A stretch of 64,000 nucleotides of DNA from Bernardetiaceae bacterium (GTDB lineage: Bacteria > Bacteroidota > Bacteroidia > Cytophagales > Thermoflexibacteraceae): the NCBI GenBank assembly GCA_025056255.1, contig JANWVT010000010.1:68662-132661 (forward strand), in the 5' to 3' direction. This document shows positions 17,478-26,172 of this stretch, one piece after another. Position 1 is the stretch's first letter. Each line of letters begins with the position of its first letter. A program made the position numbers and the translations under genes. The notes beneath the pieces are model-generated. The model was not told the origin of the DNA and made no database searches. It was given only the letters and a program-made list of their open reading frames with translations.

Positions 17478-18914
17478 CTACTCAATTTGCAGGCGTTGCT
17501 CTACTATGTCGCGGCGCTCCAGCAAAACAATATTTTCCACGTGTGTTGTTTGTGGAAACATATCTACGGGCTGAGCCACCAAAGGCACATACATATCTGC
17601 CATTAGAGCGATGTCGCGTGCCTGAGTGGCAGGGTTGCAGCTAACGTATACTACTTTTTTAGCTTGGCTGTTTTTAATGGCTTGTACTACCAACTCGTGC
17701 ATACCCGCACGCGGAGGGTCGGTAATAATTACATCGGGTTTGCCGTGTTGTGCTATCAATTTGGCGTTGAAGATTTGCGCCATGTCGCCGGCAATGAAAA
17801 CGGCATTGTTGACTTGGTTGATGGCAGCATTGAGCCAAGCATCTTGTACGGCAGCTTCTACGTATTCAATTCCTACCACCTTTTTTGCGCGGTTAGCAAC
17901 AAAGCAGGCAATTGTACCTGTGCCAGTGTAGAGGTCATACACAATTTCTTCACCTGTTAGTCCTGCCAGTTCACGTGTAGCTTTGTAAAGTTCAACTGCT
18001 TGCCGGCTGTTGGTCTGAAAAAATGACTTAGGACCGATGCGAAAACGCATATGCTCCATTTGCTCCTCTATGTAGGGCATCCCCTTGTAGAGGGTTAATT
18101 CCAAATCGTCAAACGTATCGTTTCCTTTTTGATTGACCACATAAAACAAAGATGTAATTTCTGGGAATTGCTCGGCAATGAACTGCATAGTTGCTTGAAT
18201 CTGTTCGGGCAGGTTGTCGTAAAATTGTACAATCACCATCCACTGCCCAAGCGTTGTATTGCGTACAGTAAGGTTGCGCAAAAAACCGTGCTGCAACCAT
18301 ATATCGAAGAAAGTGTAGCCATTTCTCAAAGCAAAGGCTTTTAGTTGGTTGCGCAACGCATTAGAAGGTTCTGCTTGGTGGTAACACGTTTGAATATCAA
18401 TTACTTTGTCGAATTGATTAGGTACATGAAAGCCAACGGCATTTTGCTCTAACTCAGCGGCGCGGTCGAGCAACTCAGGAGGGAACCATCGCTTGTTGGA
18501 AAACGAAAATTGCAACTTATTGCGATAGCGGGTTGTTTGAGCAGAGGGAAGAATAGGGCGGTATTCGGGGATGAACACTTTGCCAATTCGCTCGAGGTTG
18601 TCTATTACATGTTTTTGCTTCCACTGCAGTTGTGCTTCATAAGTCAGGTGTTGCAGTCGGCAGCCGCCGCAATAGCCAAAGTGTGTGCAATAGGGCTCTT
18701 GGCGATACGGAGAGGGTACCAGTAGATTTGCTATACGCCCTTCCATGAAGTTTTTTTTGCGTTGATACACTTGAACGTCGGCAACATCTCCCATTACGGC
18801 GCCTGACACAAACACCACCATGCCGTTATGTCGAGCTAAGCCTTTTCCTTCGGTAGTCATTTCCTCAATATGGACTTGCTCGAGCAACAAATCGATTTGT
18901 TTGTTTCTTGCCAT
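17478..18914 (-). CDS. rlmD: 23S rRNA (uracil-C5)-methyltransferase, RlmD/RumA type
   Basis: The 478-residue protein has an N-terminal TRAM domain (10-62), the 4Fe-4S ligands C76, C82 and C85 in YCTHFGYCGGC with a fourth Cys near 173, a SAM site VYDLYTGTGTIACF, and the catalytic DPPRAGMHE and VSCNPATQARD. It methylates a uridine of 23S rRNA at C5 (U1939 in E. coli; in some lineages U747). Paralogues TrmA and RlmC have related sequences, but the TRAM domain and cluster favour RlmD. It is transcribed divergently from nuoA with a 66-base gap. Confidence 0.88.
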   Translation of the reverse strand: MARNKQIDLLLEQVHIEEMTTEGKGLARHNGMVVFVSGAVMGDVADVQVYQRKKNFMEGRIANLLVPSPYRQEPYCTHFGYCGGCRLQHLTYEAQLQWKQKHVIDNLERIGKVFIPEYRPILPSAQTTRYRNKLQFSFSNKRWFPPELLDRAAELEQNAVGFHVPNQFDKVIDIQTCYHQAEPSNALRNQLKAFALRNGYTFFDIWLQHGFLRNLTVRNTTLGQWMVIVQFYDNLPEQIQATMQFIAEQFPEITSLFYVVNQKGNDTFDDLELTLYKGMPYIEEQMEHMRFRIGPKSFFQTNSRQAVELYKATRELAGLTGEEIVYDLYTGTGTIACFVANRAKKVVGIEYVEAAVQDAWLNAAINQVNNAVFIAGDMAQIFNAKLIAQHGKPDVIITDPPRAGMHELVVQAIKNSQAKKVVYVSCNPATQARDIALMADMYVPLVAQPVDMFPQTTHVENIVLLERRDIVEQRLQIE

Positions 18915-18918
18915 ATTG

Positions 18919-18926
18919 CAAAATTA
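18919..18926 (-). promoter_or_regulatory. -7 promoter box directly before the rlmD ATG
   Basis: TAATTTTG on the minus strand lies 4 bases upstream of the ATG at 18914 and is followed by CAAT and the ATG, identical to the arrangement at the acyltransferase gene (15120). The close spacing implies a leaderless or near-leaderless mRNA if used. No clear -33 partner is present. Confidence 0.4.
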
Positions 18927-18967
18927 AGTTTTATTCGCTATTGCTACATCAGCGCACTTTTTTCAGG

Positions 18968-18975
18968 TATCTTTG
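18968..18975 (+). promoter_or_regulatory. -7 promoter box close to the nuoA ATG
   Basis: TATCTTTG fits TAnnTTTG and ends 5 bases before the ATG at 18981. A TTG at 18941-18943 lies 24 bases upstream, slightly longer than the usual spacing. Like the two boxes on the other strand, it predicts a very short leader. Confidence 0.35.
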
Positions 18976-18980
18976 CATGT

Positions 18981-19439
18981 ATGGATTTGTTAGTTCCAGT
19001 GTTGTTTTTTATTGGAGGCAGCTTAGTATTTGTGAGCATTGCGTTTGGGGTATGGCGTCTGTTGCGTCCTCACCGCCCTGATAGCCGCAAACTGACTGCC
19101 TATGAGTGTGGAGAAGAACCCATTGGTAGTGCACAAGGGCTTTTCAACAGCCGTTTCTATATTGTTGCAATAGTGTTTTTGCTCTTCGAAGCAGAATTAC
19201 TTTTTTTATTTCCATGGGCAGTAGCGGCTTTTCACACCAACAAACAACCCTTGCCTACCCTTCCAGCCATTTGGATAAGTGTTGAAATAGGCATTTTTGT
19301 AGCCATTCTTACGCTTGGTTTAGCCTACGTATGGCAACAAGGTCACTTCAACTGGGGGAAAACCCAGTACTTGCCACCAATAACAAGAAAATCCCCTATC
19401 CCTCGTTCTGTTTACGAAGCATTTAATAAACGGCAATAA
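18981..19439 (+). CDS. nuoA: NADH-quinone oxidoreductase subunit A
   Basis: I start at the ATG 18981 (152 residues); a longer frame from 18870 would add 37 residues that overlap rlmD and have no family match. The protein has three membrane helices and the NuoA blocks YECGEEPIGSAQGLFNSRFY near 38-57 and LLFEAELLFLFPWAVA near 65-80. NuoA is a membrane-arm subunit of complex I near the quinone site, feeding electrons to menaquinone. The odd point is context: no nuoB or other nuo gene follows; the next gene is a glycosyl-1-phosphate transferase. Confidence 0.92.
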   Translation: MDLLVPVLFFIGGSLVFVSIAFGVWRLLRPHRPDSRKLTAYECGEEPIGSAQGLFNSRFYIVAIVFLLFEAELLFLFPWAVAAFHTNKQPLPTLPAIWISVEIGIFVAILTLGLAYVWQQGHFNWGKTQYLPPITRKSPIPRSVYEAFNKRQ

Positions 19440-19472
19440 AATTGCTGTTGAATTTTCGGCTACCCCATAGTT

Positions 19473-20606
19473 ATGATACAAGAGCTCCTTTGTTGTGCGT
19501 TGTTGGCTTTCACTATTGCCTTTGTACTGATTCCTGAAATCATCAAGATTGCACATAACTACCAAATTCATGACCTTCCCAACGCTCGTAAAGTTCATTC
19601 GCAGCGGATTCCACGCTTTGGAGGTTTAGCTATTTTCATAGGGTTAATTATTACTACATTGTTGTGGTCGTTTTGGCGTAGCGAATTATTCAATTTGCCT
19701 TTGCTAGCAGCTGCCACTGGCATTGTCATTGTCGGATTCCGCGACGATTTTCTGCCATTACGTGCAAGTATCAAACTGTTGGCACAAGTGGCAGGAGCTT
19801 TTATTATCATTTTCTTTGGCGACATTCGTTTAAACTCACTACACGGCTTGCTGGGCATACATGAACTACCTGTTTATGTTGCCTATCCGGTCAGCATCTT
19901 TACGGTGGTAGTTATTACCAATGCCTTTAATCTGATAGATGGCATTAATGGCTTGGCAGGCTCAGTGGCTATTTTAGTGTTTGGTACTTATGGCTATTGG
20001 TTTTACATCAACAACGACATAGCCACAGCAGCTCTTTGTTTTGGCGTTATAGGAGGCACACTTGCTTTTTTATTTTTCAATTATCAATCACAAATTTTTA
20101 TGGGCGACTGTGGCTCGTTGCTATTGGGTTTTTTGGCTGCTACTGTAACTATCAAGTTTTTAAGCGACAATGCACAGTTGCCGCCCAGTGCGGCGCATTA
20201 TTTTGCCAGTCCAGTGATGTTTGTTTCTTGCTTGTTGGCTTTTCCACTATTCGATACCATTCGCGTATTTGTTTTGCGAACAGCTTCTGGGATTTCTCCT
20301 TTCACACCCGACCGCAACCACATTCACCATTTGCTCATTGGTATGAACCTCCCTCATGCCGTAGCTACTACCATCATTTTGTCCGTTAATGCTTTGTTCA
20401 TTATAGCTGCACTACTATTGCAAGGCTATGATGATAACCTGCTAGTAGCCGGTGGCATTTTTGTGGCTTGGCTGCTTACGCGCTTTTTAAAAAAACGCTC
20501 GGTCAAATTTGCCAGTCGGCAACTTCGCAACTTGTCGCCTCATGTAGCTTCTGCTACAAATAATCACCTTCCTCCAATGAAGGAAAAAATTAGCGAGAGC
20601 CTGTGA
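19473..20606 (+). CDS. polyprenyl-phosphate GlcNAc-1-phosphate transferase, MraY/WecA/TagO family
   Basis: The 377-residue integral membrane protein has about ten to eleven helices and the family blocks DLPNARKVHSQRIPRFGG near 32-49, GFRDDF near 88-93, NAFNLIDGINGLAG near 150-163, MGDCGSLLLGF near 211-221 and the HIHH motif in PDRNHIHHLL. These proteins move a sugar-1-phosphate from a UDP-sugar to undecaprenyl phosphate and start O-antigen, teichoic acid or exopolysaccharide synthesis. The PDRNHIHH form is typical of WecA-like rather than MraY enzymes. It sits 33 bases after nuoA. Sugar specificity is not shown. Confidence 0.88.
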   Translation: MIQELLCCALLAFTIAFVLIPEIIKIAHNYQIHDLPNARKVHSQRIPRFGGLAIFIGLIITTLLWSFWRSELFNLPLLAAATGIVIVGFRDDFLPLRASIKLLAQVAGAFIIIFFGDIRLNSLHGLLGIHELPVYVAYPVSIFTVVVITNAFNLIDGINGLAGSVAILVFGTYGYWFYINNDIATAALCFGVIGGTLAFLFFNYQSQIFMGDCGSLLLGFLAATVTIKFLSDNAQLPPSAAHYFASPVMFVSCLLAFPLFDTIRVFVLRTASGISPFTPDRNHIHHLLIGMNLPHAVATTIILSVNALFIIAALLLQGYDDNLLVAGGIFVAWLLTRFLKKRSVKFASRQLRNLSPHVASATNNHLPPMKEKISESL

Positions 20607-20620
20607 GCGCATGTCTTTAA

Positions 20621-20900
20621 GCGCATGTTTTGGTTCTACCAAAGCAAACATGATGGATAAACAACCTAAATCACTCCTTAGACAGGATGGCGGTACTGGG
20701 TAGCTGCAAACAACCTTGCTACGGAAGTTCGGATTGAGGATTGCGAATGTTGGAATTTTCCACTCTCTACATTCCAAAATCGTACCGTGGTGTGCCTTTC
20801 CACGCGCGGTAAAGATTAGCATGCGAACAACGACGAGTTTGCCTTCATGAATTATGGATGTGGCAAAATGAACCTTACAAAAAACTAAAACAACTACTTA
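20621..20900 (+). repeat. dispersed intergenic repeat A, copy 1
   Basis: This non-coding segment begins GCGCATGTTTTGGTTC and carries the blocks GCAAACATGATGGATAA, CAACCTTGCTACGGAAG, CTCTACATTCCAAAATCG, CCACGCGCGGTA and the core AGTTTGCCTTCATGAAT ending near CAACTACTTA. The same ordered blocks occur reverse-complemented at 50358-50645 and 61524-61735, and its right half recurs at 40058-40161. Copies differ at many positions and have no conserved reading frame. It may be the remains of a small mobile element or of insertion-sequence ends. Confidence 0.7.
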
Positions 20901-20902
20901 CG

Positions 20903-20937
20903 GTAGCGTGCAAATTGAATTTGTTTGATTATATAAC
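20903..20937 (+). repeat. short dispersed repeat B, copy 1
   Basis: TAGCGTGCAAATTGAATTTG and following bases match 50288-50331 on the plus strand and 33634-33680 on the minus strand. This copy directly follows repeat A copy 1. It has no coding capacity and no clear hairpin. Confidence 0.55.
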
Positions 20938-20970
20938 GCGCGCTTTTTTGTGCATAGTACAACCAACCAT

Positions 20971-21005
20971 GCGGCGTGCAACGGCGGCGTGCAACGGCGG
21001 CGTGG
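20971..21005 (+). repeat. GGCGGCGTGCAAC tandem repeat
   Basis: Two and a half copies of the 13-base unit GGCGGCGTGCAAC stand in the gap before proS. A related 12-base unit, CAACGGCGCGTG, is duplicated at 33673-33698 on the other strand, also beside repeat B. The function is unknown. Confidence 0.6.
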
Positions 21006-21064
21006 AAGATTAAGCCTTTCAGCTGTTTAATTGCATCCATCCTACTTAACAACTTCACAGCCTA

Positions 21065-21096
21065 TTTGAGCATCTGCCCTGCAAAACCTAACTTTG
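21065..21096 (+). promoter_or_regulatory. proS promoter (TTTG-N20-TAACTTTG)
   Basis: A -33 TTTG at 21065-21068 and a -7 TAACTTTG at 21089-21096 are separated by 20 bases, close to the Bacteroidota consensus. The transcript would start near 21103 and supports translation from the ATG at 21131 rather than an upstream start at 21107, which would leave almost no leader. Confidence 0.55.
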
Positions 21097-21130
21097 CAGC
21101 TTAGTTTTGCACGCAACGAAAGCACGCTAT

Positions 21131-22612
21131 ATGAGCACTAACAAAGCATTACCTAAACGCAGCGAAGACTATTCGGGCTGGTACAACGAATTGGTGAAAA
21201 AAGCAGACCTTGCCGAACACTCCTCTATTAAAGGTTGCATGGTTATTAAGCCCTATGGCTTTACCATTTGGGAAAAAATGCGCGACACGCTGGACAAAAT
21301 GTTCAAAGACACAGGACACGTGAACGCCTACTTCCCGCTATTTATCCCTAAGTCGTACCTGAGCAAGGAAGCTTCGCACGTGGAAGGTTTTGCCAAAGAA
21401 TGTGCAGTGGTTACACACTATCGGCTCAAAAATGCGCCCGACGGCAGCGGTGTAATTGTTGACCCCGAAGCAAAATTAGAAGAGGAACTGATTGTGCGCC
21501 CAACTTCTGAGACGGTTATCTGGAACACGTATCGCAACTGGATTCAGAGCTACCGCGACCTGCCGTTACTTATCAACCAGTGGGCAAACGTAGTGCGTTG
21601 GGAAATGCGCACGCGCCTGTTTCTCCGCACAGCAGAGTTTCTTTGGCAAGAAGGACACACAGCGCACGCCACCGCACAAGAAGCTATTGAAGAAACCGTG
21701 CAAATGCTGCATGTATATGCTGAATTTGCCGAGAAACACATGGCAGTTCCGGTGATTAAAGGCGTGAAAACACCAAACGAACGCTTTGCCGGGGCGGTAG
21801 ATACCTACTGCATTGAGGCGCTGATGCAAGACGGTAAGGCGCTGCAAGCAGGTACTTCACACTTTCTTGGGCAAAACTTTGCCAAAGCCTTCGACGTGCG
21901 CTTTACTACCAAAGAAGGTAAGCAAGATTTTGTTTGGGGCACTTCTTGGGGTGTGAGTACGCGCCTGATGGGTGCGTTGATTATGGCTCACTCAGACGAC
22001 GACGGGCTGGTGTTACCGCCCAACCTCGCACCGATTCAGGTGGTTATTGTGCCAATTTACCGCAGCAACGAAGAAATGGACGCTGTCAATGCCAAAGCCG
22101 CTGAAATTGCACAGCAACTGCGCAAAATGGGCATTTCAGTTAAACATGACAACCGCGACACGCATAAGCCAGGTTTTAAATTTGCCGAATGGGAACTCAA
22201 AGGCGTGCCCCTACGCATTGCCATCGGTCCGAAAGACTTGGAAAACAATACCGTAGAAATAGCCCGCCGCGATACGAAAGCAAAGGAAACAATCGGTATG
22301 GACGGCATTTATCGGTATGTGCCGCAAATGCTGGACACCATTCACCATGCTATCTACGAACGCGCTAAAAACTTCCGCGACAGTATGATTACCCGCGTAG
22401 ATAGCTACGAAGAATTTAAAGAAGTGCTGGAAACGAAAGGTGGGTTTATTAGTGCTCACTGGGACGGTACAACTGAAACCGAAGAGCGCATCAAAGCAGA
22501 AACCAAAGCAACTATTCGCTGCATTCCGCTCAACAATCCGCAAGAAGAAGGCAGATGCGTGCTCACAGGCAAACCGTCCAAAGAGCGCGTGCTATTTGCT
22601 CGAGCTTATTAA
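21131..22612 (+). CDS. proS: prolyl-tRNA synthetase, archaeal/eukaryote type
   Basis: I start at the ATG 21131 (493 residues), where family homology ([16 protein letters not shown]) begins. Class II aminoacyl-tRNA synthetase motifs are present: motif 2 around [26 protein letters not shown] and motif 3 near [22 protein letters not shown], followed by an anticodon-binding domain (about 285-390) and the C-terminal zinc-like domain typical of the archaeal/eukaryotic form. There is no bacterial-type editing insertion between motifs 2 and 3. It charges tRNA-Pro with proline. A TAnnTTTG promoter precedes it and a hairpin terminator follows it. Confidence 0.95.
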   Translation: MSTNKALPKRSEDYSGWYNELVKKADLAEHSSIKGCMVIKPYGFTIWEKMRDTLDKMFKDTGHVNAYFPLFIPKSYLSKEASHVEGFAKECAVVTHYRLKNAPDGSGVIVDPEAKLEEELIVRPTSETVIWNTYRNWIQSYRDLPLLINQWANVVRWEMRTRLFLRTAEFLWQEGHTAHATAQEAIEETVQMLHVYAEFAEKHMAVPVIKGVKTPNERFAGAVDTYCIEALMQDGKALQAGTSHFLGQNFAKAFDVRFTTKEGKQDFVWGTSWGVSTRLMGALIMAHSDDDGLVLPPNLAPIQVVIVPIYRSNEEMDAVNAKAAEIAQQLRKMGISVKHDNRDTHKPGFKFAEWELKGVPLRIAIGPKDLENNTVEIARRDTKAKETIGMDGIYRYVPQMLDTIHHAIYERAKNFRDSMITRVDSYEEFKEVLETKGGFISAHWDGTTETEERIKAETKATIRCIPLNNPQEEGRCVLTGKPSKERVLFARAY

Positions 22613-22632
22613 AGAAAAACTTGTCAAACTCT

Positions 22633-22667
22633 AAACCCCGACAAGTGTAGACAGCCTGTCGGGGTTT
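22633..22667 (+). terminator. hairpin terminator after proS
   Basis: AAACCCCGACA and TGTCGGGGTTT form an 11-base perfect stem around a 13-base loop, 20 bases after the proS stop. The T run is short on both strands. It could also serve the convergent minus-strand gene that ends at 22731. Confidence 0.65.
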
Positions 22668-22730
22668 GGGTGTATGCATGATTGTAGCCAGCAAGTGAAA
22701 GCAAGTGCGCTGCCTAACCGAATGGAATCA

Positions 22731-23483
22731 TTAATTTGCCAATTCGTCTGCTTTTTTAACCAATTGCACCAAATCTTCCTGATTTTTGCTCGGATTCAAC
22801 CTGTTTTCTCTGATGTAGTTTTTAAGGCTACCGGTTTGGTCGTTGAGTGTTTTTAGCAGCGCTTTTTCTTGGGTTTTAAGTTTGACCCACTCTGGAGATT
22901 GGTTAGTGACAAGGTAATAGTTTACTGAGGGGAGAAACTCGTCGTAGTATCTGCCTGCACTGTAAGCCCCCTTATAGTCGGCTTGTAGGATGGTTTTCTT
23001 GTGGTGTGCCAGCAGTGTGTATTGGTTTCCTTCATGCAGCACTTGGAAAAAGACAGCCTGCTTGGTTTCTGGTTCGGAGAGTTTGCGAAAAAGCATTGTT
23101 TTGCCCTTGCTATCCGTCAAAGAAAATTGTTGGATAGCAGTTTTATCAACAACAATGGAGTCGCCTGTATCGCGTTTGCGCACCATGAGCTCATCGTTGT
23201 AAGTATTCAGTTTCATGTCTATGTCTGAATACTTGGTGCCATTTTTGAAAAGCAGCTCGCCTTTTGTCCATGCATCAAATAAGTATGGGCTGTTGAGGAA
23301 ACCTCGATAGCGCGTATCAAAAGAAAGTACTACGTTGCTACCACTTGTTACTGGGCTGCCCAATGCATCTAAGTTTTGTTGTGCATTAATTCCACTGGGA
23401 GGTGTTGTATTAACAGCAGAGGGCTGCTGAGCATGTAGGCTTGAGTACAAGAACAGCAAGCAGAACAATACAGATGTTTTCAT
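22731..23483 (-). CDS. secreted protein of unknown function
   Basis: The 250-residue product has a signal peptide (MKTSVLFCLLFLYSSLHAQ, cut near residue 19) and then a beta-rich region (45-190) with blocks DTRYRGFLNSPYLFDAW, GELLFKNGTKYSDIDMKLN and FFQVLHEGNQYTLLAHHKK, ending in a lysine-rich helix. I recognise no named domain, though the pattern of short strands and polar turns resembles many uncharacterised Bacteroidota periplasmic proteins. It begins 5 bases after the stop of the thioredoxin-like gene on the same strand, so the two are probably one operon and may act on the same envelope process. Confidence 0.7.
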   Translation of the reverse strand: MKTSVLFCLLFLYSSLHAQQPSAVNTTPPSGINAQQNLDALGSPVTSGSNVVLSFDTRYRGFLNSPYLFDAWTKGELLFKNGTKYSDIDMKLNTYNDELMVRKRDTGDSIVVDKTAIQQFSLTDSKGKTMLFRKLSEPETKQAVFFQVLHEGNQYTLLAHHKKTILQADYKGAYSAGRYYDEFLPSVNYYLVTNQSPEWVKLKTQEKALLKTLNDQTGSLKNYIRENRLNPSKNQEDLVQLVKKADELAN

Positions 23484-23488
23484 GGTGA

Positions 23489-24691
23489 TTATTTGAGTCG
23501 TTCTATTAATTCTTGGATGTAGGCAGTCAGCTCTTCTTCTGGGTGCATTTGCAGCGCTTTTTCGGCAAATATTTTAGCATTTTTTTTGTCGCCTAATTGT
23601 TCTAACACAACGGCATGCACATAGCAAGCTACGGCATCTTCTTGCAACTGGATTGCTTTGGCAGACCATTCTTTTGCTTTTTGTAGCACAATTGTTTCTT
23701 TGCTGCGGGTAGCTATTTCCAAGGAACGACGCATCAGCTCGTCGCGTGCGTTTAGGTTGTAGTTTTCCATCCAGTCAATCATTGCATTGAGGTACTCGGG
23801 CTCGTTTTGGATGCCTTGTTGATAGAACATTTCTACAATGCCAGCATAAAATCCGGCTTCGCGTGCTTGTGGATTGGTAGCCTGCATCAGTTTGATGTAC
23901 AAATCTTTTACTTGATTAGCTTTTGCTGCATTTTTTTCTTGGATAGCTGTTGTGAGGTAAGCATCCATTTGTTTGATAACGAAATCTTCTAAACTTTTGC
24001 CATATTTTTCGGCAAAAAGTTGAGCATTGTGTAGCACATATTTAAACTCACGGCTTTCAATGTCGGTAACAAATTTTTGGATGATATGCCAGTTGGCTTC
24101 TTCTTGAAGTTGGGCTTCGCTTAGCTTGGCGAGGTATTGGCGGGCTATGGCAGCTTCTTCTACTCCTCCAGCATCGGTTTGTGCTAAGGCGCGCAAGTAA
24201 TTTTGGGCAGCCACCATATCATTAGGGTTAGCGTTGTACTTAGCTTTCAGTACAGGAATTTCTTTTGCTAATGCTTGCCCTGTAATCACTTTTTTGCCAA
24301 AGGCAATAAAACTTTCTTTGTCCAGTGCGCCGATATTTTTGTTAATTACTTTTCCATCAGGGGAGAAGTAATACAAAGAAGGATAGGCTTCAATCTGAGA
24401 AGCGCGTACTAATTCGGGTTCCTCTTTCTCCGCATCAATTTTTACAGAAATAAAGTGCTGATTGTAGTACTCGGCTACCTCTGTGTCTGTAAACACATTT
24501 TTAGACATGAACCTGCACGGTCCGCACCATTCAGCATAGAAATCAACAAAAATAGGCTTGTTTTCAGCTTGTGCTTTTGCTAATACTTCTTGCCATTTAC
24601 CTTTGATGAAGGCTATGCCTTGCGCTTGTAAGAGCCCGTGAAACAATAGCATCCCGAACAGGCAATAGCCGAACTTGACATAAGATTTCAT
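23489..24691 (-). CDS. periplasmic thioredoxin-fold protein with C-terminal TPR-like repeats
   Basis: I start at the ATG 24691 (400 residues), which gives a signal peptide cut near LLQAQG; an in-frame ATG at 24751 would add a 20-residue basic leader. The thioredoxin fold shows FYAEWCGPCR with the CGPC site at 56-59 and the cis-proline segment IEAYPSLYYFSPDG. Residues 150-400 are helical, ending in TPR-like AVVLEQLGDKKNAKIFAEKALQM. It is a likely periplasmic dithiol oxidoreductase and a paralogue of the CAPC protein at 13097. The downstream secreted gene is 5 bases away. Confidence 0.82.
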   Translation of the reverse strand: MKSYVKFGYCLFGMLLFHGLLQAQGIAFIKGKWQEVLAKAQAENKPIFVDFYAEWCGPCRFMSKNVFTDTEVAEYYNQHFISVKIDAEKEEPELVRASQIEAYPSLYYFSPDGKVINKNIGALDKESFIAFGKKVITGQALAKEIPVLKAKYNANPNDMVAAQNYLRALAQTDAGGVEEAAIARQYLAKLSEAQLQEEANWHIIQKFVTDIESREFKYVLHNAQLFAEKYGKSLEDFVIKQMDAYLTTAIQEKNAAKANQVKDLYIKLMQATNPQAREAGFYAGIVEMFYQQGIQNEPEYLNAMIDWMENYNLNARDELMRRSLEIATRSKETIVLQKAKEWSAKAIQLQEDAVACYVHAVVLEQLGDKKNAKIFAEKALQMHPEEELTAYIQELIERLK

Positions 24692-24935
24692 AAAACACTT
24701 GATTGGGTTAAAAAACACATATTTATTGTTCTTGCTTTTTCTATTTAGCACGTATAATTTTCCTTACCAACACGCAAACGAAGAGCTTTTGTTTCAACAA
24801 ACTCGCTTACTATTGTTCCATGACACATTCAAAAAAATATCTTACAGATAGCCGATCAGAAAAGGCTGTTCGTTATTGGTAGCATAAATTTACGTACAAT
24901 TCTTAGATTAAGCTAATTTTCCCTGCTATAAAAAC

Positions 24936-24964
24936 AAAAAGTCGCCCCGAGAGAGCGACTTTTT
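24936..24964 (-). terminator. intrinsic terminator after the M23 peptidase gene
   Basis: AAAAAGTCGC and GCGACTTTTT form a 10-base stem with a 9-base loop and a T run on both strands, 20 bases after the minus-strand peptidase stop. It is built to end that transcript but is symmetrical enough to act in both directions. Confidence 0.75.
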
Positions 24965-24983
24965 CAACATTGAATCATATTGG

Positions 24984-25964
24984 CTAATTGCCGCCCAGTG
25001 AAGGTCTGTCTTGGGCTGCAATTTCGAGCATCTTAGTATATTGCTCTGGGGTGAGGTCGTTGAAGAAATAGCCTAATGGATTTACTTTTTGTCCGTTTTT
25101 AATTACCTCGTAGTGCAAGTGGGGTGAAACAGAAGTACCTGTGCTACCTACGCGCCCTATCATCTGCCCACGTTTTACCCGCTGTCCTACTTTTACGGTG
25201 TAAGCAGAAAGGTGCGCATATTTGGTTACAAAGCCAAATCCATGGTCTATTTCTATACACTTGCCATAGCCGCCATCGTAGTCTGCCATGCGAACGATTC
25301 CTTCACCAGTGGCATATACAGGCGTGCCAGTGGGAGCTGCAAAGTCGCAACCGCTGTGAAATTTGCGTACCTTATAGATGGGGTGCATGCGCATTCCATA
25401 ACCTGAGATGAACATGGTTAAGTCGTTGTCTGCCACAGGGCGGATGGCAGGCATTGAAGCCAGACGTTTTTCTCGCTCAGCCTGCATTTTAACAATCTCA
25501 TCGTATGATTTCGATTGTACATACATTTGTCGCTTGAGTTGGTCTAATTTTTTAAAGCTACTGATAATGAGCTGCTCGCGTTTCAAACCTTCATCTAGTA
25601 GGTTGCGGTATTTTTCTGCACCGCCCACTCCGCCCTTGCGGATTTCGTCTGCAATAGGTTCTGCCTCGAAAAGTAAGCGATAGATTTTGTCATCGCGTTC
25701 TTGCAACTTAGCCAAAACGGCGTCTACTTCTTTCATTTGCTTAGAAAGCAGTTCATATTTAAGCAGCAACTGCTGATTTTCTTCTTGAAGAGCAGCTTCT
25801 GAGGCAGAGGGGAAGTAGGTGCGGGCTAAGTAAGAAAACAGCAAACCGGAAAGACTGGCAAGAATAACAAAACCGGCAATATTGATAAGCACTTCCGAGG
25901 GCGTTCTTTTAAGCTCTTCGTACCTACACGTTTCCGTGTCGTAGTAGTACTTTATCTTTGCCAT
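24984..25964 (-). CDS. M23 family metallopeptidase, membrane-anchored
   Basis: I start at the ATG 25964 (326 residues, MAKIKYYYDTETCRYEEL); 18 upstream codons in the same frame look non-coding. A transmembrane helix at about 27-49 is followed by a coiled coil (55-155) and a LytM/M23 domain with HSGCDFAAPTGTPVYA and the zinc-binding HLHYE near the C terminus. Both zinc ligand motifs (H-x3-D and HxH) are intact, so it is probably an active peptidoglycan endopeptidase. The N-terminal segment with YYYDTETCRYE is common to Bacteroidota M23 proteins. It is flanked by a terminator. Confidence 0.88.
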   Translation of the reverse strand: MAKIKYYYDTETCRYEELKRTPSEVLINIAGFVILASLSGLLFSYLARTYFPSASEAALQEENQQLLLKYELLSKQMKEVDAVLAKLQERDDKIYRLLFEAEPIADEIRKGGVGGAEKYRNLLDEGLKREQLIISSFKKLDQLKRQMYVQSKSYDEIVKMQAEREKRLASMPAIRPVADNDLTMFISGYGMRMHPIYKVRKFHSGCDFAAPTGTPVYATGEGIVRMADYDGGYGKCIEIDHGFGFVTKYAHLSAYTVKVGQRVKRGQMIGRVGSTGTSVSPHLHYEVIKNGQKVNPLGYFFNDLTPEQYTKMLEIAAQDRPSLGGN

Positions 25965-26172
25965 AGAGCAAAAGTTTAGGTTTGGTAAGCAATTAATCCT
26001 AATTACAACAGGAGGCAAAAGGGAAAAACCTCTTGTTTACTTACAAAATCACGCCATAATTTTGGCGAGCATGTTTTGCAAATATAGGATTTCTCGGAAA
26101 AAGTTGCACTACGGAGGCTTTTTTATTCAGAATAATTCTTGCTAACATTAAAGCCAAATAACGTTGGCAACT

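Noticed and set aside
18870-18980. 37-codon N-terminal extension of nuoA
   Set aside because: It overlaps rlmD and carries no NuoA similarity; the family starts at MDLLVPVLFF.
26164-26172. TTG start for the phosphotransferase gene
   Set aside because: An ATG three codons later gives the same protein and is preferred.
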